NCBI RefSeq assembly: GCF_900009145.1 | Contig: NZ_LN889803.1 | Span: forward strand, 27,072 to 91,071 | Length of the DNA: 64,000 bases | Direction of reading: 5' to 3' | Source of the DNA: Planktothrix tepida PCC 9214 | GTDB lineage: Bacteria; Cyanobacteriota; Cyanobacteriia; Cyanobacteriales; Microcoleaceae | Shown: positions 36,289 through 44,560 of the stretch, one piece after another | How the letters are laid out: each line of letters begins with the position of its first letter | Position numbering within the stretch: the stretch's first letter is position 1 | The notes under the pieces: generated by a model | What the model was told of the DNA's origin: nothing | What the model saw: the letters and a program-made list of their open reading frames with translations, nothing else | Database searches by the model: none | Program-made: the position numbers and the translations under genes

Positions 36289-36335
36289 AGCGAATCAATT
36301 TGCTCTGACAAGACGGATTCTACCAAATTTTGGGG

Positions 36336-36800
36336 TTAGGATGAAGGATCACAACGTATCTCGATCATAAAACCATCGGGGTCATAGAAATAAATGCCAC
36401 GTCCAGTGGGTCGGGTGACGGGGCCATGATCAATGAGAATAGAATTTGACTGCAAGACTTCTACCGCTTGCTCAAAAAATTCTGCTGGAATATCAAAGGC
36501 TAAATGATTCACACGGGTAAACGCTTTTTTGGGATCAGGATCAGGGGGGTTTAAATCCGGTTCAGCAAATAAATCAATGACTGTCCCGTCAGGGGTAATA
36601 AAATTAGCGACTTTTCCCGTTTCAACAAGACCTTTTAAGGTACTGGGAACTTCATCCCCAACTAATTCATGTAACCCTAATATTGTACCATAAAAATCGC
36701 GAGATTTTTGTAAGTCAACAACATTTAATGCAAGATGATGAACGCGGCGGAGAAGTCCTGGGGGTAAGATTTTGGGGTATAGGGTTGGCGTAGATTCCAT
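36336..36800 (-). CDS. VOC-superfamily (glyoxalase/dioxygenase-like) protein
   Basis: The protein has 154 residues with two beta-alpha-beta-beta-beta modules. Metal-type ligands: VHHLALNVVDLQKSRDFYG (first His), TRVNHLAFDIPAEFFEQAVE (second His) and FYDPDGFMIEIRCD (Glu). The reaction is unknown. Four bases separate its start from the stop of the membrane protein gene upstream, so they form an operon. Confidence 0.85.
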   Translation of the reverse strand: MESTPTLYPKILPPGLLRRVHHLALNVVDLQKSRDFYGTILGLHELVGDEVPSTLKGLVETGKVANFITPDGTVIDLFAEPDLNPPDPDPKKAFTRVNHLAFDIPAEFFEQAVEVLQSNSILIDHGPVTRPTGRGIYFYDPDGFMIEIRCDPSS

Positions 36801-36804
36801 GAAT

Positions 36805-37182
36805 TTAATTGAAGGCTACAGTTTGAATTCTACCCATAATTTTTTGAACCCATAAAACGATTTGTCCAATAATATATCTTAAACTTTTAGGAAATTGAAC
36901 TGCCCAAATATTAATAATTAAACACGTTGTTCCCAAGAGTAATAAAACATAGGTAGGAATCATCACGACACCAATCATAAACCAGGTGAAAACGTGCAGT
37001 ACCATCAATCCTGAATATAAACTAGCAAACCCAGAAATTAACAAAATTTGAGATGGAGGACGATTTAAACCGATAAAAATTAGGGTTTGTAAGGTAGCCA
37101 GTAAATTAAACGGCACTAAAAAAGCACAAATTCCTAAACAGTTATTTCGAGAGAACTCAGCAATTGTTGTGAAATCCATCAT
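36805..37182 (-). CDS. Small multi-span membrane protein
   Basis: The protein has about 125 residues from the ATG at 37182 (the next codon is also ATG). Three or four hydrophobic segments: LGICAFLVPFNLLATLQTLIFIG, LISGFASLYSGLMVLHVFTWFM, VMIPTYVLLLLGTTCLIINIW. An AAGAAGAG stretch lies about 9 bases before the start. First gene of a pair with the VOC protein. Function unknown. Confidence 0.6.
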   Translation of the reverse strand: MMDFTTIAEFSRNNCLGICAFLVPFNLLATLQTLIFIGLNRPPSQILLISGFASLYSGLMVLHVFTWFMIGVVMIPTYVLLLLGTTCLIINIWAVQFPKSLRYIIGQIVLWVQKIMGRIQTVAFN

Positions 37183-37389
37183 GATCAAAACTCTTCTTTT
37201 TCTGCTGTTTGAGATCGGGAATTGAATAATTTTTCTGTTTTGGGCTTCTACACTATAGCGTCTTTATTGAATTTGTGAAATATTCTGTTCCTTTTGATTT
37301 TACAGAACCGTCACAATTTCTATCAAATGATTGATGAAATGAGTTTTTGGAGATTAATTTCTGTCCTCCTCCTTAATGTCTATGGTTGA

Positions 37390-37515
37390 CTATTTCTTGT
37401 TTTTTAAAGCGGTTGTCCAAAAATTGGTAAACATCATTAAGAAACTACCAATAATAATCAATAAAGCAAGTCCAACGGGGATCGCTGTTTCTAAATCTAT
37501 ACTTTCCATTGTCAT
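37390..37515 (-). CDS. Putative 41-residue single-span membrane protein
   Basis: The frame reads MTMESIDLETAIPVGLALL, then IIIGSFLMMFTNFWTTALKNKK. One membrane helix (about residues 12-32) and a basic tail are like the small subunits of photosynthetic complexes, although I cannot match it to a named Psb/Psa/Pet subunit. The second ATG (37509) would give MESIDLE. The ribosome-binding site is weak. It fills part of a 540-bp gap. Confidence 0.5.
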   Translation of the reverse strand: MTMESIDLETAIPVGLALLIIIGSFLMMFTNFWTTALKNKK

Positions 37516-37722
37516 TGGCTAAATTTATTCAAGAGATACCTTAACACAGATGTTTATTCTTGGGGAAGGTGAAGCTCGTTATTCTCATTTTGGCTATGTA
37601 CCCGCTTTAGTTCCCCTTTTCAAAGACCTTGAGCAACTTTGGCTTTCTTCTGTTACCATTAAATTTGTTACATATCTTAATCTATAACACCAGTTCCTTA
37701 ACAAAATTATACGGAGAAGGCA

Positions 37723-39192
37723 ATGACAGAACCACAAAAAGGACAATGGGATGGGGGTCGGTTCCTGAAAACCCTGGCTTATTTTAAGGTTATTCCCTTT
37801 ATTGGCAATATTAACTGGATACAAAATTTATTAGGGGGAGGGGCAAAAAAACGGCAAGAAAAACCCAATATTATATTAGTCGTGGGTGCCACGGGGGGAG
37901 TGGGAAAACGAGTGGTTCAACGGTTACAACAACAAGGCATTAAAGTGCGTTGTTTAGTTCGGGATGCTAAAAGAGGAAGAACAATCTTAGGAAATTCGGT
38001 AGAATTAATTGAAGCAGATTTAACCCTTCCTGAAACCTTAACGCCTGCTGTCTTTCAAGATATTAATGGGATTATTTGTTGTAGTGGTACAAAAGTCCAA
38101 CCCGTTGAAGGAGATACGCCGAACCGCGAAAAATATTATCAGGGAATTAAGTTTTATATGCCGGAAGTGGTTGATGTACCGGAATTAGTGGAATATAAAG
38201 GCATTCAAAATTTAATTAATGCAGTACCTAGAACCCTGAGAAATGCTGGGGATAAAATTTTGTTTGATTTTACCCAACCTGCTGAAGATGTTAAGGAAAT
38301 TTGGGGGGCATTAGATGATATTGTCATGGGGGGTATTAGTGAAAGTTCGTTAAAGTTAACACCAGATGGCGCATTGTTTACAGGATATGTTTCAACAGCG
38401 AATTCTGGGGGGTTTGTTTCCGTGCGAACCCGCAATTTTGAACCTCCTTTAAATTTATATGATTATCAAGGGATTGAATTACGGGTTAAAGGCGATGGAA
38501 AACGCTATAAATTTATTATTCGCTGTAATGAAGGTTGGGATAGTGTAGGATATTGTTATTCGTTTGATACGGTGTACAATATTCCTATTACCATTCGGAT
38601 TCCTTTTGATAAATTAATTCCGGTGTTTCGTGCTAAAACTTTAAATGAAGGAAAACCTTTTAATGCCAGTCAGGTATTTTCCTTACAATTAATGTTGAGT
38701 AAATTTGAATATGATGGCGCATTAAATCCCAAATTTGAACCCGGACTTTTTCAATTAGAAATTGAATCGATTAAGGCCTACGGTGGAACCGTTTTACCTC
38801 GATTTGTTCAGGTGAGCTCGGCGGGGGTAACTCGTCCAGGAAAACCCGGATTAAATTTAGAAGAAGAACCTCCGGCGGTGCGTTTAAATGAACAATTAGG
38901 GGGGATTTTAACCTGGAAATTACGGGGAGAAGAGGTGATTCGTTCTAGTGGTATTCCCTATACAATTATTCGTCCCTGTGCATTAACAGAACAACCCGGA
39001 GGTTCTGCGTTAATAGTTGACAAAGGAGACACAATTAAAGGACAAGTCAGTCGAGAGGATATTGCTGAATTATGTATCCAAGCTTTAACTCAACCGAAAG
39101 CTTGTAATACGACTTTTGAAGTTAAAGCAGAACTGGATAGTCCAGCATCAAAAAATTGGGATGAGTTATTTTCTCAACTTAAATCTGATTAA
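37723..39192 (+). CDS. Atypical SDR with inserted CIA30 domain (HCF173-like)
   Basis: The protein has 489 residues. A Rossmann domain starts at about residue 50 (ILVVGATGGVGKRVVQRLQQ, RCLVRDAKRG). Residues about 178-350 are an inserted CIA30 domain (LFDFTQPAEDVKEIWGALDD, IVMGGISES, GFVSVRTRNFEPPLNL). The SDR fold resumes at FVQVSSAGVTRPGK and ends with YTIIRPCALTEQPGG. This discontinuous architecture is that of plant HCF173, needed for psbA translation and PSII assembly, and of its cyanobacterial relatives. A role in PSII biogenesis is inferred. GGAGAAGG lies upstream of the start. Confidence 0.8.
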   Translation: MTEPQKGQWDGGRFLKTLAYFKVIPFIGNINWIQNLLGGGAKKRQEKPNIILVVGATGGVGKRVVQRLQQQGIKVRCLVRDAKRGRTILGNSVELIEADLTLPETLTPAVFQDINGIICCSGTKVQPVEGDTPNREKYYQGIKFYMPEVVDVPELVEYKGIQNLINAVPRTLRNAGDKILFDFTQPAEDVKEIWGALDDIVMGGISESSLKLTPDGALFTGYVSTANSGGFVSVRTRNFEPPLNLYDYQGIELRVKGDGKRYKFIIRCNEGWDSVGYCYSFDTVYNIPITIRIPFDKLIPVFRAKTLNEGKPFNASQVFSLQLMLSKFEYDGALNPKFEPGLFQLEIESIKAYGGTVLPRFVQVSSAGVTRPGKPGLNLEEEPPAVRLNEQLGGILTWKLRGEEVIRSSGIPYTIIRPCALTEQPGGSALIVDKGDTIKGQVSREDIAELCIQALTQPKACNTTFEVKAELDSPASKNWDELFSQLKSD

Positions 39193-39222
39193 TAGGGAAT
39201 AGGGAATGAGTTTCAGGATTTG

Positions 39223-39250
39223 GTAGAGACGCGCCATGGCGCGTCTCTAC
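39223..39250. repeat. 28-bp palindromic repeat (GTAGAGACG family), copy 4
   Basis: GTAGAGACG, CGCCATGGCG, CGTCTCTAC: a perfect palindrome. It lies 31 bp after the stop of the HCF173-like gene. Confidence 0.85.
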
Positions 39251-39353
39251 CACTGTAATGCGTAGCACTTAAAATCAAATTATATTTTGACATGAAGCTA
39301 ATAAAGATTTAAACTGCTTCTGGAAACCTAATCTCTTGTCTGTTCCGTACTAT

Positions 39354-40241
39354 ATGCTAAAGTTTAAATCCGTTTTAACGCCTTATTTATTTTTATTTCC
39401 TGCTTTATTAATGCTGACCTTAACCGTATTTTGGCCAGCGTTACAAGCATTTTATTTAAGTTTGTTTAGTTATGACTTACTTACACCGCCAGAATGGGTC
39501 GGGTTAAAGAATTTTCAACAGTTATGGACAGATGAGGTATTTTGGGAAACCTTAAAGAATACCTTGCTTTATTTAATCATCGTTGTTCCGATTTTAGTTT
39601 TTGCACCCTTGGCTTTAGCGATTTTAGTGAATCAAAAATTACGCGGAATTAATGGCTTTAGAACCGCCTATTATGTTCCGGTCGTGATTTCAATGGTGGT
39701 GGCGGGTATTGCGTGGAAATGGTTATATGCAGAAAATGGGTTTTTAAATCAACTTTTAAATGCTATTTCTTTTCCTCCTATTCCTTGGTTAACCAGTCCC
39801 CATGTCGCCTTGTTTAGTGTGATGGCGGTGACGATTTGGAAAGGCTTAGGCTATTATATGGTGATTTATTTAGCAGGATTACAAGGAATTCCATTAGAAC
39901 TGTATGAAGCCGCAACGATTGACGGTTCTGATGGGTTAAAAAAACATTGGGATATTACCTTACCTTTAATGAAACCTTACATGGTTTTAGTGGGGGTCAT
40001 TTCAGCAATATCCTCAACGAAAGTGTTTGAAGAAGTGTATATTATGACCCAAGGAGGGCCAAGAAATAGTTCTAAAACGATTGTTTATTATTTGTATGAA
40101 CAAGGCTTCCAACAATTAGAATTTGGTTATGCTTGTACCATTGGATTAATTTTATTTTTAATCGTTTTAGGATTATCAATTTTACGATTAGGGATTGAAC
40201 GGTTTAGCGAGACTGTTAACAGCAATAGTCCGTTGCTGTAA
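39354..40241 (+). CDS. Sugar ABC transporter permease (MalF/UgpA type)
   Basis: The protein has 295 residues from the ATG at 39354; an upstream TTG in frame is possible. Six membrane segments, for example PYLFLFPALLMLTLTVFWPAL. The EAA loop that docks on the ATPase is ELYEAATIDGSDGLKKHWDI followed by TLPLMKP. The matching MalG-type permease is not adjacent; one is encoded at 48563 on the other strand. Substrate-binding protein and ATPase are not in the window. Confidence 0.88.
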   Translation: MLKFKSVLTPYLFLFPALLMLTLTVFWPALQAFYLSLFSYDLLTPPEWVGLKNFQQLWTDEVFWETLKNTLLYLIIVVPILVFAPLALAILVNQKLRGINGFRTAYYVPVVISMVVAGIAWKWLYAENGFLNQLLNAISFPPIPWLTSPHVALFSVMAVTIWKGLGYYMVIYLAGLQGIPLELYEAATIDGSDGLKKHWDITLPLMKPYMVLVGVISAISSTKVFEEVYIMTQGGPRNSSKTIVYYLYEQGFQQLEFGYACTIGLILFLIVLGLSILRLGIERFSETVNSNSPLL

Positions 40242-40286
40242 CAGACTCGGTACTCGGTACCCGACAGCCAACACCCGACACCGATT

Positions 40287-40682
40287 TTAAAGCTTGATGG
40301 AACAGTGACAGGGTTCTTGCTGTAATAATTGTTCTCCAGCTTGTTTTAAAGCTATTAATACAGGTTGCAGTTGTCGGCCTTTATCGGTTAAGGAATATTC
40401 AACATGAGGGGGTATTTCTGCATAGACCTTCCTTTCAATAATACCATATTTTTCTAATTCTCGGAGGCGAATTGTCAAGGTTTTCGTACTTATTCCGGGT
40501 AAAGCCTCTAAAAATTCATGGGTACGACAATTCCTGATTAGTAACTCCCGCAAAATTGAGACTGACCATTTGCTGCTGATGATTTGCACAATATATTGAA
40601 TCGGGCAAGTATTTTTATTCTGGGAGCTTGCAGAACCGAAATCTGGTTTTTCGAGACAAGGGGTAACATTCATTTGCAACAT
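40287..40682 (-). CDS. HxlR-family winged-helix transcriptional regulator
   Basis: The protein has 131 residues. The HxlR core starts at CPIQYIVQIISSKWSVSIL, continues with LPGISTKTLTIRLRELEKYG (recognition helix and linker) and ends with the wing VEYSLTDKGRQLQPVL. The Cys at the start of the core is the position used for redox sensing in related regulators (for example HypR and QorR), so thiol sensing is possible. Probably a dimeric repressor; the targets are unknown. It is divergent from ppsA with 416 bp between. Confidence 0.88.
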   Translation of the reverse strand: MLQMNVTPCLEKPDFGSASSQNKNTCPIQYIVQIISSKWSVSILRELLIRNCRTHEFLEALPGISTKTLTIRLRELEKYGIIERKVYAEIPPHVEYSLTDKGRQLQPVLIALKQAGEQLLQQEPCHCSIKL

Positions 40683-41098
40683 TTGTTAACATTAATCCCA
40701 AGAGCCTTGAGGATTCAATCTTTTTTAAGAATAGCCTATAATTCCCAGATGGCAACTATCTTTTACTTTTGGTAACTATGTGAGCTAAAGGAACCTATAT
40801 TGAAATCACGATAGAAAGTAGTACGCTTTGAGATAGAGGGAAAACAAACCCTCAGTTGAGACCGAAAGTTCACACCTAGAGAGAAAAAACGGAAAAAAAT
40901 CTTAAGAACTGCCAAGTTCACCGATTCAAGATTCAGAAGTTCTAAACATTCATATTGAGTATCGAGTGATTTAGAGCCAGTTAACTCAGAATGTACGGGT
41001 AAAAATAAATACATTCTGACCTAAGTTTGAACTTAAATAAACAATAAAGATTGACTGAATTCTAACAAAACAGTCATTCCAATTGGAGGAATTTAAAA
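40683..41098. other. Divergent regulatory region between the HxlR gene and ppsA
   Basis: About 416 bp with no convincing gene. TATAAT occurs at 40737-40742 on the + strand without a clear -35. GGAGG at 41085-41089 is the strong ribosome-binding site of ppsA. The length suggests a long ppsA leader or binding sites of the HxlR protein; I see no known riboswitch. Confidence 0.4.
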
Positions 41099-43642
41099 AT
41101 GGTTGACGCTTATGCAACGACGGGAACAGTAAATTCAGAAGCCAAAGAAAAAGCTTTTGTACTTTGGTTTGATGAAGTTGGAATTTCTGATATTCCGTTA
41201 GTCGGTGGGAAAAACGCATCTTTGGGCGAAATGATTCAAGAACTCACCCGCCAAGGTGTAAATGTTCCCAATGGATTTGCGACTACTGCTTATGCTTATC
41301 GTTATTTTATTGAGTCTGCGGGTTTAGAGAAAAAACTACGAGAACTATTTGCAGACCTCGACGTTGAGGATATGCCGAATTTGCGGCAACGCGGCAAACA
41401 AGCTCGTTCATTAATCCTTGACACTCCGTTTCCAGCCGACTTAGAAGAAGCGATTACCAGCGCTTATAAAAAACTTTGTGAACGCTACAGTACAGATGGG
41501 GATTTTTGCAACCAATTTGGCGAAGAATATAAGGAAGAATGCAAACGTTATGCCAACGATGTAGACGTTGCTGTTCGTTCCTCCGCGACGGCTGAAGACT
41601 TACCCGATGCTAGTTTTGCCGGACAACAAGAAACTTATTTAAACGTTTATGGCGAAGAAGGCGTATTAGAATCCTGCCATAAATGCTTTGCTTCGATTTT
41701 CACCGACCGGGCAATTTCCTATCGGACGATTAAAGGCTTTGATCATTTTAACGTAGCTCTCTCCGTTGGTGTACAAAAAATGGTGCGGTCTGACCTCGCC
41801 AGTTCTGGGGTGATGTTCTCCATTGATACCGAAACCGGATTCAAAAATGCCGCGTTAGTAACAGCCGCCTATGGGTTAGGAGAAAACGTTGTTCAAGGTG
41901 CGGTTAACCCCGATGAATATTTCGTGTTCAAACCGACTTTATTACAAGGCTTCCGTCCAATTTTAGAAAAACGCTTAGGAACTAAAGAACTGAAGATGGT
42001 CTATGACATCGGCGGTTCTAAACTGACGAAAAACGTCTCTGTTCCTCAATCTGAGCGGGAAAAATATTGTATTAACGACGATGAAATTCTGCAATTAGCG
42101 AAGTGGGCTTGTATTATTGAAAACCACTATTCGCAAGTTCGGGGTACTTACACTCCGATGGATATTGAATGGGCAAAAGATGGTATTACCGGACAATTAT
42201 TCATCGTCCAAGCTCGTCCTGAAACGGTACAATCGCAAAAATCCGGTTCCGTTCTGAAAAACTTCAAACTCAAAGGAACCAGTAACGTGCTGTCACGGGG
42301 TCGCGCCGTGGGCGAAATGATTGGTCAAGGGAAAGCGCGAGTGATTTTGGATGTTCATAAAATTGATGAATTCCAAGCGGGTGAAGTGTTAGTCACCAAT
42401 AAGACTGACCCCGACTGGGAACCGATTATGAAGAAATCCAGCGCTATTGTTACCAACGCTGGGGGACGGACGTGCCACGCCGCCATTATCGCCCGTGAAA
42501 TGGGAATTCCAGCCATTGTCGGTTGCGGGGATGCCACCTCTGTGATTAAAAACGGACAAGAAATTACCGTTTCCTGTTCCGAAGGAGAAGAAGGTCGCGT
42601 TTATGAAGGCTTAGTTCCCTTTGAAGTTCAAGAAACCGTCCTGGATAATCTGCCGAAAACGCGGACGAAAATTTTAATGAACGTCGGGAACCCGGAAGAA
42701 GCCTTTGGCTTATCCAGTATTCCTTGCGATGGTGTGGGGTTAGCGCGGCTTGAGTTTATTATTGCCAACCATATTAAAGCCCACCCGTTAGCATTGTTGA
42801 AATTTGACCAACTCGAAGACGAATTAGTCAAACGGGAAATTGCCGACCTGACCAAACTTTATCCCAATAAACCCGACTTCTTTGTGGATAAACTGGCTCA
42901 TGGTATCGGCATGATTGCGGCGGCGTTCTATCCCAATCCTGTGATTGTACGGATGTCCGACTTCAAGAGCAACGAATATGCCAACTTGTTAGGCGGTCGT
43001 CAGTTTGAACCGAAAGAAGAAAACCCGATGATTGGCTGGCGGGGTGCGTCTCGTTACTATGACCCCAACTACCGCGAAGCTTATGGGTTAGAATGTGTCG
43101 CCCTGAAACGGGTTCGGGACGAAATGGGCTTAACTAACGTGGTTCCGATGATTCCTTTCTGTCGCACTCCCGATGAAGGTCGCAAAGTGTTAGCGGAAAT
43201 GGAAAAACACGGTCTGAAACGGGGTGAAAATGGGCTGCAAGTCTATGTGATGTGCGAATTGCCCAGTAACGTGATTTTCGCCGATGAATTCGCCCAAGTG
43301 TTTGATGGATTCTCCATTGGGTCTAATGACTTAACCCAATTAACGTTAGGGTTAGACCGTGACTCGGCTTTAGTTGCCCATATCTTCGATGAACGCAACG
43401 AAGCTGTCCGGCGGATGGTCACGATTGCCATTAAAGCGGCTAAAAAATATGGTCGCAAGATTGGGATTTGTGGTCAAGCCCCCAGCGATTATCCAGAGTT
43501 TGCCCGCTTCTTAGTGGAATTGGGAATTGACTCCATGAGTTTGAACCCCGACTCTGTGATTAAAACGATTCTGGATATTGGCAAAATGGAAGAATCTGGC
43601 ACGTTGTTAGATGAAGTCATGGACGTTGCCAAAGCCAAATAA
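41099..43642 (+). CDS. ppsA: Phosphoenolpyruvate synthase
   Basis: The protein has 847 residues. It makes PEP from pyruvate, ATP and water (gluconeogenic). N-terminal ATP-grasp: DIPLVGGKNASLGEM and VAVRSSATAEDLPDASFAGQ. The phospho-His domain has GGRTCHAAIIAREMGIPAIVG. The C-terminal PEP/pyruvate barrel has GVGLARLEF, MIGWRGASRYYD and IGICGQAPSDYPEF. The overall order matches PEP synthase rather than pyruvate phosphate dikinase. GGAGG lies 9 bases before the ATG. Confidence 0.95.
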   Translation: MVDAYATTGTVNSEAKEKAFVLWFDEVGISDIPLVGGKNASLGEMIQELTRQGVNVPNGFATTAYAYRYFIESAGLEKKLRELFADLDVEDMPNLRQRGKQARSLILDTPFPADLEEAITSAYKKLCERYSTDGDFCNQFGEEYKEECKRYANDVDVAVRSSATAEDLPDASFAGQQETYLNVYGEEGVLESCHKCFASIFTDRAISYRTIKGFDHFNVALSVGVQKMVRSDLASSGVMFSIDTETGFKNAALVTAAYGLGENVVQGAVNPDEYFVFKPTLLQGFRPILEKRLGTKELKMVYDIGGSKLTKNVSVPQSEREKYCINDDEILQLAKWACIIENHYSQVRGTYTPMDIEWAKDGITGQLFIVQARPETVQSQKSGSVLKNFKLKGTSNVLSRGRAVGEMIGQGKARVILDVHKIDEFQAGEVLVTNKTDPDWEPIMKKSSAIVTNAGGRTCHAAIIAREMGIPAIVGCGDATSVIKNGQEITVSCSEGEEGRVYEGLVPFEVQETVLDNLPKTRTKILMNVGNPEEAFGLSSIPCDGVGLARLEFIIANHIKAHPLALLKFDQLEDELVKREIADLTKLYPNKPDFFVDKLAHGIGMIAAAFYPNPVIVRMSDFKSNEYANLLGGRQFEPKEENPMIGWRGASRYYDPNYREAYGLECVALKRVRDEMGLTNVVPMIPFCRTPDEGRKVLAEMEKHGLKRGENGLQVYVMCELPSNVIFADEFAQVFDGFSIGSNDLTQLTLGLDRDSALVAHIFDERNEAVRRMVTIAIKAAKKYGRKIGICGQAPSDYPEFARFLVELGIDSMSLNPDSVIKTILDIGKMEESGTLLDEVMDVAKAK

Positions 43643-43648
43643 ATAGTC

Positions 43649-43676
43649 GTAGAGACGTTGTATACAACGTCTCTAC
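43649..43676. repeat. 28-bp palindromic repeat (GTAGAGACG family), copy 5
   Basis: GTAGAGACG, TTGTATACAA, CGTCTCTAC: a perfect palindrome with a different core (TTGTATACAA instead of CGCCATGGCG). It starts 6 bp after the ppsA stop, so the ppsA mRNA would end in this hairpin. Confidence 0.85.
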
Positions 43677-43713
43677 AGGGATAGTTTGCTGAATTTTAAG
43701 GATTAAAATAATG

Positions 43714-43745
43714 AGGGTATGGCGATGCTGTACCCTTTATTTATT
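43714..43745 (+). terminator. Weak terminator after ppsA
   Basis: AGGGTA, loop of 11 bases, TACCCT, followed by TTATTTATT. A six-base stem with a T-rich tail on the + strand. It may back up the palindrome at 43649. Confidence 0.4.
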
Positions 43746-43772
43746 GGAGTTCGGAATAAATGGATGGAAGCT

Positions 43773-44549
43773 TTAATCTAATTGTTCAAATAATTCTGAA
43801 AACTGTTCTAAAAGTTTATAAACCATTGTACCGATTCTTTGAGGAAAATCCTCATCAGTAGGCTGGCACTCTCCTAGTTTTCTAGCTCGTTCAATTGCAG
43901 CAACTAGATACTTACCTTTAATAAATTCTTTATAGTAATTAGATTTAGATTTATCTGGGTGGATATCATCAAGAACCCTCTTACAAAGTTTAGGTCTACC
44001 TTTGATTCCTTCATTTTCAATGGATTCCCTGATTGTAGGTTGTTTGACTTTCCGTTTTTTATTAGTTTTAGATTTTTGGGAATTATTACTTTTCCCCAAT
44101 TGAGTATCAGCATCTACAAAATGGAGAATTAACCAAAGTTCAAAGCAAGGGTTACTCAATCCCATTTTAAAATTTGTGTTGTCGTGACAGAGTTCTATTA
44201 ATTGCTGAATTTTAACTTTACGGTTATTATAATCATCTGTATCAATAATCATCCATAATTCATCATACTCTTGGATATCATATTTTTTAACTAGCTCATC
44301 ATAACATTGCTTTAATTGTGCATAAACAGCAGCAGGAGAAGAGTCTCCAGAATAGGTTTTATCAAGATATTTTAACTTAATATTCTTTCTGTTTAACTGT
44401 AAACAGTATTGTTGAATGAGTTCTTTAAAATAAAAATATTCTGTCTTGTCACCTTCTGCTGCAATAACATAAATTTTCCACTTACCATCCTTGCACTCAT
44501 CTGAAATATCTTGGACTATTCGTTGATAATCATTTCTTTCTCTAGGCAT
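43773..44549 (-). CDS. RloB-like protein (TOPRIM-like, AbiLii type)
   Basis: The protein has 258 residues. IYVIAAEGDKTEYFYFKELIQQY is the 'EGxxTExxYF' start of RloB proteins, and DELWMIIDTDDYNNRK supplies the Asp pair of a TOPRIM-like metal site; NPCFELWLILHF is the next conserved block. A Lys-rich stretch (SQKSKTNKKRKVKQ) may bind nucleic acid. It lies 11 bp downstream of the ATPase gene at 44561, the RloA/RloB pairing, equivalent to lactococcal AbiL. Probably the nuclease arm of an anti-phage system; nuclease activity is inferred. AAGGGAT precedes the start. Confidence 0.8.
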   Translation of the reverse strand: MPRERNDYQRIVQDISDECKDGKWKIYVIAAEGDKTEYFYFKELIQQYCLQLNRKNIKLKYLDKTYSGDSSPAAVYAQLKQCYDELVKKYDIQEYDELWMIIDTDDYNNRKVKIQQLIELCHDNTNFKMGLSNPCFELWLILHFVDADTQLGKSNNSQKSKTNKKRKVKQPTIRESIENEGIKGRPKLCKRVLDDIHPDKSKSNYYKEFIKGKYLVAAIERARKLGECQPTDEDFPQRIGTMVYKLLEQFSELFEQLD

Positions 44550-44560
44550 TCGTTTATCCC

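Noticed and set aside
37594-37824. 76-residue leftward frame
   Set aside because: Overlaps the start of the HCF173-like gene on the opposite strand and lacks any family features.
40763-41219. Two leftward frames upstream of ppsA
   Set aside because: No ribosome-binding sites, odd composition, and one runs into the start of ppsA; more likely regulatory DNA.
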